Source: Thermococcus sp. (GTDB taxonomy: Archaea > Methanobacteriota_B > Thermococci > Thermococcales > Thermococcaceae). From it: DNA of 8,399 nucleotides. Position numbers and translations under genes: made by a program. The stretch lies in NCBI RefSeq assembly GCF_027066465.1, contig NZ_JAMONU010000137.1:1-8399 (forward strand), in the 5' to 3' direction. Position 1 is the stretch's first letter. The number at the start of each line of letters is the position of its first letter. The notes under the pieces are model-generated. The model was not told where the DNA came from and searched no databases. It saw only the letters and a program-made list of their open reading frames with translations. Positions 1 to 6,134 of the stretch are shown here, piece after piece.

Positions 1-10
1 AGGGCTTGAG

Positions 11-424
11 ATGAAAACCTACATCATCTACGCCATCCTCGCGGCGTTCTTCGCTTCCCTCGTTCCAATCTTTGGAAAAATCGGCCTCAGGGACGTCAAT
101 CCAACGCTCGCGACCGCTGTGAGGGCCGTCATAATGGCGGTCTTCCTCGTCGGCGTCGCCCTCGTGAGCGGTGTAACTCGGGAACCGCTGAGCGGAAGGG
201 CGCTATTATTCATAGCGCTTTCAGGGATAGCGGGCGCGCTCTCGTGGCTCTTCTACTTCATGGCCGTTAAAGCCGGCCGTGTTCCCGCTGTAGTTGCAAT
301 AGACAAGACGAGCATCGCGCTGGCAATCTTCCTCTCGTGGCTCATCCTCGGGAGCAGGATGGACGTGAAAACAGCGGTCGGCGCGCTCCTCATAGTTATC
401 GGCGCGATTCTGGTGGCCCTTTAG
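11..424 (+). CDS. Single-domain EamA-family (drug/metabolite transporter) membrane protein
   Basis: The 137-residue product is almost entirely hydrophobic, with about five predicted membrane helices near residues 4-24, 31-53, 64-84, 92-112 and 118-137. The end (helix, KTAVGALLIVIGAILVAL) is typical of an EamA repeat. Classical DMT exporters carry two such repeats in about 300 residues; this one has one, so if it works as a transporter it probably pairs as a dimer (inference). The substrate cannot be read from the sequence. The ATG at 11 gives a natural N-terminus (MKTYIIYAILAAFF), but only ten bases of upstream sequence are visible, with no in-frame stop, so an upstream start outside the window is not excluded. 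Its TAG stop overlaps the TAA stop of the opposing gene in the shared TTAG at 421-424. Confidence 0.8.
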   Translation: MKTYIIYAILAAFFASLVPIFGKIGLRDVNPTLATAVRAVIMAVFLVGVALVSGVTREPLSGRALLFIALSGIAGALSWLFYFMAVKAGRVPAVVAIDKTSIALAIFLSWLILGSRMDVKTAVGALLIVIGAILVAL

Positions 425-996
425 GATTTTAAAGCTTTTTCAAGCCTTTTAACGCTCTCCTCAACGTCGTCCTTGTCGAACTCTAAAAACTCCGCCTCCG
501 GGAAGCGCTCCATGAGCTCCTCAAAGAGCAGTCCTGGTCCTTCCTTAACCTCAAAACCAAATTTCTCAACGACTTTCCTGCTCTCCTCAAGCCTCTTTTC
601 CTTGTCCATGTAGAAGAACGCCGGAATCAGGCCGTAGTCAAAGGAATTAGGGTCGTTCGAGGTCGTGTGGAAGACACCACAGGTTGGGGAGCCTTTAACG
701 CCGATGAAGACCACCCGCTCCGGCTTCTCTTCAGTCAGAACCCTCCCTATGAAGTCCGCTATGACCTGAACCCTCTCGCGCATGCCGAGTCTCTCAAAGC
801 TCTCCCTTCCCATCGGGGGCCTCGGCCAGCCGATCAGCTCGAACTCGGGGCAGGGGTAGGTAAGAACCTGCCATTCCTCGCCGAGTTCTCCAATCAGCTT
901 CCTCAGCTCTTTTGCCGTCAGGTATTCCTTCTCCTTGGGGCCTCTGTAAACGTAGAACGGACTCAACAGGCAGGGGGCTACTATCAGGAGGTTCAT
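421..996 (-). CDS. DUF523/TudS-like three-cysteine protein (possible [4Fe-4S] desulfidase-type)
   Basis: With the ATG at 996 the product has 191 residues. Three motifs resemble the DUF523 family, whose characterised member TudS is a [4Fe-4S] thiouracil desulfidase: PCLLSPFYVYRG with Cys9, YPCPEFELIGWPRPP with Cys49, and VKGSPTCGVF with Cys106. In the family, three such cysteines ligate the cluster; the C-P-E...P-R-P and S-P-T/S-C-G contexts match well. The C-terminal 80 residues, ending in a lysine/glutamate-rich helix, are less family-like, so this is a divergent member and the substrate is unknown. I prefer ATG 996 to an in-frame GTG at 1005 because GGTGA lies five bases before the ATG, while the GTG has no such site. 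It starts one base after the stop of the broken PIN gene, so the two were probably translated as one operon. Confidence 0.6.
   Translation of the reverse strand: MNLLIVAPCLLSPFYVYRGPKEKEYLTAKELRKLIGELGEEWQVLTYPCPEFELIGWPRPPMGRESFERLGMRERVQVIADFIGRVLTEEKPERVVFIGVKGSPTCGVFHTTSNDPNSFDYGLIPAFFYMDKEKRLEESRKVVEKFGFEVKEGPGLLFEELMERFPEAEFLEFDKDDVEESVKRLEKALKS
427..450 (+). terminator. Possible oligo-T terminator for the EamA gene
   Basis: Three T-runs of 4, 5 and 4 bases (427-430, 436-440, 447-450) begin three bases after the EamA stop codon. Archaeal RNA polymerase terminates at U-rich stretches without needing a hairpin. These runs are also the antisense of lysine and leucine codons at the 3' end of the opposing gene, so they may be incidental. 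Confidence 0.35.
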
Positions 997-997
997 C

Positions 998-1405
998 TCA
1001 CTCACCCAGCACGATTTTTGCGAGGTCGTTGGGCGTGATTACTTGAACCTCGCTCCCTTTAGTCCTTTCCTCAGTGCTTTGTCCCCCGTTGCAAGTGGAA
1101 CGTTGAAAGCCAAAGCAAACGCTACGTAGGGCACGTCCTTTGGGTCGGGCGTTATCTCCCTTGCCCCGGGCAAATAAGGCCTCAGCTCCTCTTTAGGGAC
1201 GGTCGAGCATCTCAAGGAGTTCATCTTCCTCGAGTTTTGTGAGACTGAGAATTCTGTTCCATTTCTCGTCGATTTCTCTCCAGAAGAACTCAGGAACGAG
1301 AAACTCCACTTTCCTTACCACGTAATTCCACGCGAAAATCAAGTGTACCTTGCCCCTGCTGTGGAGGGCTGAGAAGACGAGGTTGAAGTCGAGAACTGCC
1401 TCCAT
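998..1405 (-). pseudogene. PIN-domain (VapC-like) toxin gene broken by two compensating frameshifts
   Basis: The reading frame from the ATG at 1405 gives a PIN N-terminus (MEAVLDFNLVFSALHS) and stops at TAA 1193-1195. The PIN pattern continues in another frame from about 1200 (VPKEELRPYLPG, then DPKDVPYVAFAL and LATGDKAL), which stops at 1039-1041. Near 1057-1062 the family-like end resumes in the first frame (VQVITPNDLAKIVLGE) to TGA 998-1000. All four acidic PIN positions are recognisable: Asp6, Glu44 (FWREIDEKW), the Asp of PKDVPY and the Asp of TGDKAL. The shifts cancel, so start and end share a frame and the restored protein would be about 135 residues, normal for a PIN ribonuclease. The start follows the antitoxin stop with no gap, the usual VapBC layout. 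It is either a recently inactivated toxin or a sequence error. Confidence 0.75.
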
Positions 1406-1630
1406 CTAAACTACCCCATACCTCTTTGCGAGGTCTCTCTTGAGTTCTTCGGCGAGCTTCTCGGCATCCTCTTCACGTAACTCGCTCTTTTTGGCCAGTT
1501 CGATGAACCTGCTGGCCTTTCGTATTCTTTCCTCGATTTCCTTGATGGCCTCGAGCTCTATCCTCTTCCTGAGGGCTGGGGTTAGGTATTTCTCAATCTC
1601 GTCGGGTATCCTCACGACTATCTCGCCCAT
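1406..1630 (-). CDS. VapB-like antitoxin partner of the PIN gene
   Basis: From ATG 1630 the product has 74 residues. It starts with a short beta-strand segment, MGEIVVRIPDEIEKYL, the type seen in small archaeal antitoxins whose N-terminus pairs into a DNA-binding dimer. A charged helical region follows (ALRKRIELEAIKEIEERIRK) and then a Lys/Glu-rich tail that would wrap the toxin. An in-frame TTG at 1657 and GTG at 1651 would add residues that do not look family-like, so I chose the ATG, though its Shine-Dalgarno (GTGGG) is weak. The TAG stop abuts the PIN start codon directly. The role, neutralising a PIN ribonuclease and repressing the operon, is inferred from size, context and N-terminal pattern. 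With the toxin frame broken it may now be an orphan. Confidence 0.6.
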   Translation of the reverse strand: MGEIVVRIPDEIEKYLTPALRKRIELEAIKEIEERIRKASRFIELAKKSELREEDAEKLAEELKRDLAKRYGVV

Positions 1631-1663
1631 GTTCCCACTAACTTCCCTCACTCTCAACTCTCT

Positions 1664-2239
1664 TTAAGCCTTGCTCAGCTCCTCGATAATCCGCTCCACC
1701 TTCTCCCTCAGCTCCTCAAGGGTTCCCTCGTTGACTATGACGTAGTCAGCTAGGTCCTTAAGCTCGCTCGTGTGGTAGAGCCTCTCCTCTGCGTCGTCCA
1801 TCTCCTTGAAGTCCTCGAAGCTCTTGATGTCCCTGTCCTTCTCAGCTTTTCTCCTCATCAGGCGCTCGAACCTTATCTCAGGCCTTGCCTCGACGTAGAT
1901 GACCTTCCCACCGAGCCTCTTTATCGCCTCGATTTCCTCCCGCGAGCGGACGCCGTCTATGACGATGTTCTTGCAGTTCCTCTTCTTGTCAACGGCGAGG
2001 CGAATTAAGATGTCCCCGCCGTATTTGTCCTTGAGGTACTTTCCGAACTCTATGAGTTTCTCGCGCGTCGGCTCTGCCTTCTCTGGCAGTTCTGGAATCC
2101 AAGAGTAGTCGGAAACGTTGTGGGTCAGCAGGTCAATCAGCGGCTCACTGCAGGAAACCCTGCAGAATCCCTTCTCCTCGAAGAACTTGGCAACGGTAGT
2201 TTTTCCGGCGGCAATCTTTCCAACGACCCCGATTATCAT
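1664..2239 (-). CDS. UPF0200-type P-loop nucleotide kinase-like protein
   Basis: The 191-residue product opens with a Walker A loop, GVVGKIAAGKTT (residues 4-15). It has a kinase-like core: IVIDGVRSREEIEAIKRLGG (a Walker B-like strand with Asp followed by Arg), VIYVEARPEIRFERLMRR (a lid/arginine segment) and DYVIVNEGTLEELREKVERI at the end, as in dephospho-CoA kinase and other small nucleotide/cofactor kinases. The overall pattern fits the archaeal UPF0200 group, whose substrate I cannot assign. The ATG at 2239 is chosen over a longer in-frame start at 2263 because GGAGGCGGAGGAG lies just before it and because ATGA overlaps the stop of the upstream 267-aa gene, indicating translational coupling. 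A dephospho-CoA kinase role is possible but unproven. Confidence 0.75.
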   Translation of the reverse strand: MIIGVVGKIAAGKTTVAKFFEEKGFCRVSCSEPLIDLLTHNVSDYSWIPELPEKAEPTREKLIEFGKYLKDKYGGDILIRLAVDKKRNCKNIVIDGVRSREEIEAIKRLGGKVIYVEARPEIRFERLMRRKAEKDRDIKSFEDFKEMDDAEERLYHTSELKDLADYVIVNEGTLEELREKVERIIEELSKA

Positions 2240-3039
2240 CTCCTCCGCCTCCAGTAGCGCCATACAACCTTGGCCCCATCCGTGGACTCCATGAGGCCAT
2301 CGTAGGTGAGTTTGGCGACGAACTCCAAAAGAGCTTCTTTATCGACCATCGTGGGAAACTCGAAGCCAAAAAGATATTTCAGCTCGAAGAAGCCGATGTG
2401 GAGAAGTCTGAAGGGGTTGAGGAGGTAAACTCCATCCTTCTCGCCCAGCGGGAATGGGAAATCCGCTAAGACAAGCTTTGCACCCCTTTCCCTAGCGATT
2501 CTCACAAGCTTGTCCTCATTTGGGAAGAACAGCTCCCTAAGGTCCCCTTCAACGGCCTCGTACTCGAGCCTTGGATAGGTGTGCCTCAGCCCGATTGCCC
2601 CGTAGGGGAGCTTGAGGGCTTTGGCAAAGCCGAGAAGCGGTTTGGCGGAGAAGCTCAGGAAGACGAGCGTTTTCAGGTTTCCCGTAACTTCGGGCCACTC
2701 CCTCGGCGGGAATCTCCTTTCCGCCTCGACTATCGGCGTTAGGAACTCAAGCTCTTTGGGAAGAAGCTTTTCGGCCTCGTCCAGCTTTCTCCGCTTTGTC
2801 TCAAGGTCGAGGTTTGAATAGACGGTAACCTGCCTGACCCCGAGCCTCTCGCGTAGCTTTCCGATGACGAGACTGTTGCCGATTACAACGCTTTTATCGG
2901 TTCTGTCGTGGGCTATTATGAAGAGCTTGCCCCCCTCCGGGTCGTAGCGAACCTCGTCTATCCTGAAGGGACTCTCCGGAAGGCCGTGCTCAAGCCTTAT
3001 CTCCCGAACCAGCCTGGATATCGCCTCGGGGGTGAACAT
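2236..3039 (-). CDS. Conserved-looking protein of unknown function, 267 aa
   Basis: I do not recognise this family. It looks like a real soluble protein: a strong Shine-Dalgarno (GGGAGG three bases before ATG 3039), a TATA box upstream and a coupled downstream kinase gene. Residues about 1-90 hold an alpha/beta unit in which DKSVVIGNSLVIGKLRERLG followed by VRQVTVYS loosely recalls a KH-type fold; this is weak inference. The C-terminal two thirds alternate hydrophobic strands and helices (LKTLVFLSFSAKPLLGFAKA; GAKLVLADFPFPLG; GVYLLNPFRLLHIGFFELKY). I see no Walker motif, no PP-loop SGGxDS, no cysteine cluster and no signal peptide or membrane helix. The end is strongly basic (VVWRYWRRRR), which could touch nucleic acid. 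The ATGA overlap with the UPF0200 kinase gene suggests a joint task. Confidence 0.7.
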   Translation of the reverse strand: MFTPEAISRLVREIRLEHGLPESPFRIDEVRYDPEGGKLFIIAHDRTDKSVVIGNSLVIGKLRERLGVRQVTVYSNLDLETKRRKLDEAEKLLPKELEFLTPIVEAERRFPPREWPEVTGNLKTLVFLSFSAKPLLGFAKALKLPYGAIGLRHTYPRLEYEAVEGDLRELFFPNEDKLVRIARERGAKLVLADFPFPLGEKDGVYLLNPFRLLHIGFFELKYLFGFEFPTMVDKEALLEFVAKLTYDGLMESTDGAKVVWRYWRRRR

Positions 3040-3061
3040 CGGCCTCCCTTCTCATGGGAGC

Positions 3062-3071
3062 TTTTAAGAAG
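3062..3071 (-). promoter_or_regulatory. TATA box of the minus-strand 267-aa gene cluster
   Basis: On the minus strand this reads TTCTTAAAAG, an archaeal TATA-like element. A start of transcription about 25 bases further would fall around 3040-3045, just before the ATG at 3039, giving a very short leader. Confidence 0.45.
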
Positions 3072-3072
3072 A

Positions 3073-3115
3073 TTGTTCCTTTTTTGGAACAAAGATTTTA
3101 AAATTGTGGAACAAA
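3073..3115. promoter_or_regulatory. Candidate operator: TTGTTCC / GGAACAA repeats between divergent promoters
   Basis: TTGTTCC (3073-3079) and GGAACAA (3086-3092) form a perfect 7-bp inverted repeat around six T residues. GGAACAAA occurs again at 3108-3115, 22 bp from the first copy. The palindrome lies between the two divergent TATA boxes, and the third copy lies just past the plus-strand TATA box, where a bound protein would block polymerase. The regulator is unknown. Confidence 0.5.
3091..3104 (+). promoter_or_regulatory. BRE/TATA box of the ECF S-component gene
   Basis: AAAGATTTTAAAAT reads as a purine-rich BRE followed by a TATA element. The predicted transcription start about 25 bases on is near 3124, giving a leader of about ten bases before the GTG at 3134. 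Confidence 0.5.
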
Positions 3116-3133
3116 CTTGGGTCGGTGGTGAGG

Positions 3134-3745
3134 GTGAAAATCGGAGCAAGGGAGATAGCGATTTCAGGTGTAATGCTCGGTCTCGCGCTCCTTCTCGACG
3201 TCGCCCCGATAGACTTCCCAACAGTATGGGGGATGAAAATCGACCTCGTTGCGGTTCCGATTGTCGTTGTCTACTTCCTCCTCGGCTTCTGGGGAGGCGT
3301 TTTTGCCCTCGGTCTGCTCTTCGTAGGCCTCACCGTGGTTTCATCAGCGAGCTGGCTTGGGGCAATGATGAAGGTAACGGCAACCTTTCCCGTGATACTC
3401 GGCCTTGAGTTCGCGAGGAGAACGGTCGGCCTCGACTTCAGAAACCCCCGCAGGTTGTTCATCTTCGGTGTCGTCGCGTACATCGTCGGCGTTGCAATAA
3501 GGGTTCCCCTGATGCTCGCCCTCAACTACTACGTGGCGCTCCCTATATGGCTCGGCCTTCCGAGGGAGCAGGTTGTCCAGGCCGTTGAGAGGTGGACCCA
3601 CGTTCCCTTCTGGGTGGCAATAGGCCTGCCCAACGCAGTTCAGAGCATAATAGACGTATTCCTGAGCCTCGCGGTTGTGGTTCCGGTTTTAAGGAGGGTT
3701 CCGTACCTCGGACCGAGCGCAGAAAAGGTTTGGGAAAAGGGTTAG
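3134..3745 (+). CDS. ECF-type transporter S component (substrate-binding membrane subunit)
   Basis: The 203-residue product has about six membrane helices (near residues 7-24, 36-56, 57-73, 80-95, 108-130 and 158-186), the size and topology of S components of energy-coupling factor importers. The N-terminal pattern REIAISGVMLGLALLLD, followed by a MKIDLVAVPIVVVYFLLG segment and an LGAMMKVTATFPVILGLEFA segment, resembles RibU/FolT-type S proteins. These bind vitamins or cofactor precursors and share an ATPase/T module encoded elsewhere; no such genes are in this window. The ligand cannot be told from the sequence. GTG 3134 is preferred because GGTGG ends five bases before it; GTG codons at 3125 and 3128 and a TTG at 3104 are alternatives. 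The gene has its own promoter with repeat elements, so it is probably ligand-regulated. Its TAG stop overlaps the pyrI TAA stop. Confidence 0.75.
   Translation: MKIGAREIAISGVMLGLALLLDVAPIDFPTVWGMKIDLVAVPIVVVYFLLGFWGGVFALGLLFVGLTVVSSASWLGAMMKVTATFPVILGLEFARRTVGLDFRNPRRLFIFGVVAYIVGVAIRVPLMLALNYYVALPIWLGLPREQVVQAVERWTHVPFWVAIGLPNAVQSIIDVFLSLAVVVPVLRRVPYLGPSAEKVWEKG
3722..3738 (-). terminator. Possible oligo-T terminator of pyrBI
   Basis: On the minus strand, just after the pyrI stop, two TTTT runs occur (antisense of 3735-3738 and 3723-3726). They lie inside the 3' end of the ECF gene, so termination of pyrBI would have to occur within the opposing coding region. Confidence 0.3.
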
Positions 3746-4197
3746 AGGTTCTTCAGTATTTCTTCCCCCTCAATCGTTCTCTCGCAGTAGTGACAGCGGA
3801 GCTTGAGTGGCTCCTTTGAGACGACGTGGAACTTCGGCCTCACGTACTCGTGGTTGCTAACGCAGTTGGGGTTCGGACAGCGGAGGATTCCCACTATCTC
3901 GTCCGGAATCGAGACCTTGAACTTCTCGGCAATCTTGTAGTCCTTGACTATGTTCACGGTCGCGTTCGGGGCTATGAGCGCAATCTTGTTCACCTCTTCC
4001 TCGCTCAAATACCTCCCCTCGACCTTTACGATGTCCTTCCTGCCGAGCTTTTTGCTGGGGACGTTCGAGGCTATCAGCAAAGTCCCTCCGTTCGGCTTAG
4101 TCAGGCCGAGGATTTCGATGACCTTGAGCCACTTTCCGGCCGGTATGTGGTCTATTACCGTCCCCTCGGGGATTACCTCAACCTTCAGCTCGGGCAT
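3742..4197 (-). CDS. pyrI: Aspartate carbamoyltransferase regulatory chain
   Basis: The 151-residue protein matches the PyrI family in length and layout. The N-terminal allosteric domain begins LKVEVIPEGTVIDHIPAGKW and continues through KPNGGTLLIASNVPSKKLGRKD, the region that binds nucleotide effectors. The C-terminal zinc domain has four cysteines, Cys107 and Cys112 (RCPNPNC) and Cys135 and Cys138 (RCHYC), which hold a structural zinc at the contact with the catalytic chain. PyrI carries no catalysis; it joins PyrB trimers into the holoenzyme and transmits feedback control by nucleotides. It lies one base downstream of the pyrB stop, so both are made from one message, as is usual in archaea. 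No residues look missing. Confidence 0.97.
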   Translation of the reverse strand: MPELKVEVIPEGTVIDHIPAGKWLKVIEILGLTKPNGGTLLIASNVPSKKLGRKDIVKVEGRYLSEEEVNKIALIAPNATVNIVKDYKIAEKFKVSIPDEIVGILRCPNPNCVSNHEYVRPKFHVVSKEPLKLRCHYCERTIEGEEILKNL

Positions 4198-4198
4198 T

Positions 4199-5125
4199 TC
4201 AGAGCACCCCCAGTGTTAGGCCCAGGAGAGCCATTCTAACCGGTACTCCTGAGAAGACCTGACGGAAGTAGAGCGCGTGCTCGCTCTTATCGACTTCCGG
4301 GTGAATCTCGTCAACCCTCGGGAGCGGGTGCATGACTTTGAGCGTTTCCTTGGCGTTCTTCAAAAGCTTGCAGTTCACCTGATAGCTGCCCTTGACCTTC
4401 AGGTACTCTTCCTCGTCCGGGAAGCGCTCGCGCTGAATTCTCGTTACGTAGAGCACGTCAAGCTCTGGAATCGCGCCCTCAAGGTCGGTCGTCTCGTAAA
4501 CCCTAACGCCCCTCACCTTCAGCTCCTCGACGATGTGCTTCGGCATCCTCAAAAGCTCCGGCGATATCAGGTACAGCTCGACGTCGTAGAACGCTAAGGC
4601 CTCCGCAAGGCTGTGAACGGTTCTTCCGTACTTGAGGTCGCCGAGCAGGCCAATCTTGAGGCCGTCAATCCTTCCGAAGGCGCGCTTTATCGTGTAGAGG
4701 TCGAGCAGGGTTTGGGTCGGGTGCTGGTTGCTCCCGTCGCCGGCGTTGATGACCGGAACCTCTGCAACCTCCGCCGCCAGCCGGGCGGCACCTTCCATCG
4801 GGTGCCTTATGACGATAACGTCGCTGTACTGCTCAACGGTTCTTATCGTGTCGGCCAGGCTTTCGCCCTTCTTGACGCTCGTGCTCGAGGCCGAGGAGAA
4901 GCCTATCACCGAGCCGCCGAGCCTGTGCATCGCGCTCTCGAAGCTCAGGCGGGTTCTCGTTGACGGCTCGAAGAAAAGGGTTGCCAGGATTTTTCCACGC
5001 GCGTAGTCGAGCGAGCCCTTCTCGTTAAGTTCCTCCTCGAGCCTCTCGGCAACCTTCAAAACAAACTCGATGTCCTCCTTCGAGAAGTCCCTTATGCTCA
5101 CAACGTCCCGTCCTTTCCACTCCAT
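4199..5125 (-). CDS. pyrB: Aspartate carbamoyltransferase catalytic chain
   Basis: PyrB condenses carbamoyl phosphate with aspartate to carbamoyl aspartate, the first committed step of pyrimidine synthesis, in the cytoplasm. At 308 residues it has the family's normal length. Visible signatures are the carbamoyl-phosphate loop FFEPSTRTRLSFE (STRTR at 55-59), the mobile loop STSVKKGES (81-89) reaching the neighbouring active site, RHPMEGA (107-113), NQHPTQTLLDLYT (133-145), YGRTVHS (166-172), TRIQRERF (228-235) for aspartate binding, and MHPLPR (265-270). All key residues are present. ATG 5125 gives the standard MEWKGRDVVSIRDF start with GGAAGGG upstream. pyrI follows after one base. A TATA box at 5156-5163 predicts a short leader; no pyrimidine-responsive leader or attenuator is visible. 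Confidence 0.97.
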   Translation of the reverse strand: MEWKGRDVVSIRDFSKEDIEFVLKVAERLEEELNEKGSLDYARGKILATLFFEPSTRTRLSFESAMHRLGGSVIGFSSASSTSVKKGESLADTIRTVEQYSDVIVIRHPMEGAARLAAEVAEVPVINAGDGSNQHPTQTLLDLYTIKRAFGRIDGLKIGLLGDLKYGRTVHSLAEALAFYDVELYLISPELLRMPKHIVEELKVRGVRVYETTDLEGAIPELDVLYVTRIQRERFPDEEEYLKVKGSYQVNCKLLKNAKETLKVMHPLPRVDEIHPEVDKSEHALYFRQVFSGVPVRMALLGLTLGVL

Positions 5126-5155
5126 AGAAGCCCTTCCGGTGTAAAAATCGATGGG

Positions 5156-5171
5156 TTTTTAAGTCTTTTTT
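5156..5171 (-). promoter_or_regulatory. BRE/TATA promoter of pyrBI
   Basis: On the minus strand this reads AAAAAAGA followed by CTTAAAAA, a BRE plus TATA pair. Transcription would begin about 25 bases on, near 5135, roughly ten bases before the pyrB ATG. Confidence 0.5.
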
Positions 5172-5185
5172 AACAAGTATTTGTT
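5172..5185. promoter_or_regulatory. Palindrome between the pyrB and thiR promoters
   Basis: AACAA-GTAT-TTGTT is an inverted repeat with 5-bp arms. It abuts the pyrB BRE on one side and lies about eight bases before the thiR TATA box on the other. This is a position where a regulator, for example ThiR controlling its own gene, could act. The assignment is inference. Confidence 0.35.
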
Positions 5186-5193
5186 GAGACAAT

Positions 5194-5202
5194 GATTTAA
5201 GC
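5194..5202 (+). promoter_or_regulatory. TATA box of the thiR-yjbQ operon
   Basis: GATTTAAGC is a TATA-like element 42-50 bases before the ATG at 5244. The implied start near 5222 leaves a leader of about 20 bases that contains the GGGTGGT ribosome-binding site at 5234-5240. Confidence 0.4.
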
Positions 5203-5243
5203 TCGAGTTCAAACTTTCAATAACCCGGTTTTAGGGTGGTGCT

Positions 5244-6134
5244 ATGAAGACGCCGAGCGTTTACATCGCGGAGGAACTGATGCCCTATCTGAGGGCAAGG
5301 ATATCGGAGGTTCTCTACCGCGAGGGCCTTAGACAGTCGAAGATAGCCGGCTACCTAGGGATAACGCAGGCGATGGTGAGCAAATACCTCAGCGGGAACT
5401 ACAAAAAGCCGTCCCCAGAGGTCAGGGAGCTGCTGAACCCAGTTGCCGAGCAGATAGCGAGGCTCATACTCTCGGGGGCCTCAAGGGAGGAGGTGATAGT
5501 TTTCACTTCGAGAAGGCTCTTCGAGCTGTTCTCATCGGGCAAACTCTGCAGGCATTACTCCGCCTACGCCGGGATAAGCGAATCTGCCTGCAGGTCCATG
5601 TTCTCAACTTCATCGGAACTTCACTACCTTGAGGAGACCAAAATAGCCGTTAGGGAACTGCTCTCCCTTCCCGGGTTCTCAAAGCTTATACCAGAGGTCA
5701 GGAGCAACCTGGCCTACGCCCCAGCGAATGCCAGGACTCCGGAAGAGGTAATCGCAATTCCCGGAAGGATTACGCTTGTCAAAGGTCGGCCCTACGCTCT
5801 CCCACCGGAGTTTGGAGCGAGCAGATTCACGGCATCTCTAATCCTCGCCGTCTCAAAAAAGAACCCCGAGGTCAGAAGCGTCCTCAACCTGCGCCTTGAT
5901 AAGTCAGTGGAAGAAGCAATCAAAAAGTCCGGTCTCAAGTTCAAAAAAGTAAAAACCGGCGGGCTGAGCGATGAAGATGCTATAACGGTAATCTCGGCGC
6001 TTTTTGAAGATAACAAGCTCGACGCAGTCCTCGACGAGGGCGGAGAGGGGATTGAGCCACTCGTCTACATCTTCGGTAGCGACCCCCTCGACGTCGTGGA
6101 CAAGGTTAAGAAAATACTGGAGGTGATGGGATGA
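5244..6134 (+). CDS. thiR: ThiR-like thiamine-responsive regulator (HTH fused to ThiN domain)
   Basis: The 296-residue protein has an N-terminal helix-turn-helix (about 28-53: GLRQSKIAGYLGITQAMVSK) and a C-terminal ThiN-like domain (about 138-294). ThiN, the archaeal thiamine-phosphate synthase module, is recognised by LIPEVRSNLAYA (148-159), PEEVIAIPGRI (166-176), FGASRFTASLILA (190-202) and RSVLNLRLDKSVEEAIKKSG (211-230). This pairing defines archaeal ThiR, which senses thiamine phosphates and represses thiamine biosynthesis and uptake genes. At 195 a Phe stands where, as I recall the family, catalytic ThiN domains have His (SSHVAR-type motif), consistent with a sensor and not an enzyme. 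The middle (about 90-125) carries Cys102 and Cys116 of unknown role. ATG 5244 follows GGGTGGT. The stop overlaps yjbQ in ATGA, so both are co-translated. Confidence 0.82.
   Translation: MKTPSVYIAEELMPYLRARISEVLYREGLRQSKIAGYLGITQAMVSKYLSGNYKKPSPEVRELLNPVAEQIARLILSGASREEVIVFTSRRLFELFSSGKLCRHYSAYAGISESACRSMFSTSSELHYLEETKIAVRELLSLPGFSKLIPEVRSNLAYAPANARTPEEVIAIPGRITLVKGRPYALPPEFGASRFTASLILAVSKKNPEVRSVLNLRLDKSVEEAIKKSGLKFKKVKTGGLSDEDAITVISALFEDNKLDAVLDEGGEGIEPLVYIFGSDPLDVVDKVKKILEVMG

Noticed and set aside
1826..1850. Minus-strand TGATGA with a CTGA 14 bases on, resembling C and D' boxes
   Set aside because: No second C'/D pair was found and the stretch is inside the UPF0200 kinase gene with good coding character.
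3364..3370. ATGATGA resembling a C box of a C/D guide RNA
   Set aside because: No CTGA D box at suitable spacing follows, and it lies inside the ECF coding region.
2908..3408. Long plus-strand frame of 166 codons across the divergent promoter region
   Set aside because: It runs antisense through the 267-aa gene and out of frame through the ECF gene; composition (Arg/Pro/Ser-rich) is that of a shadow frame.
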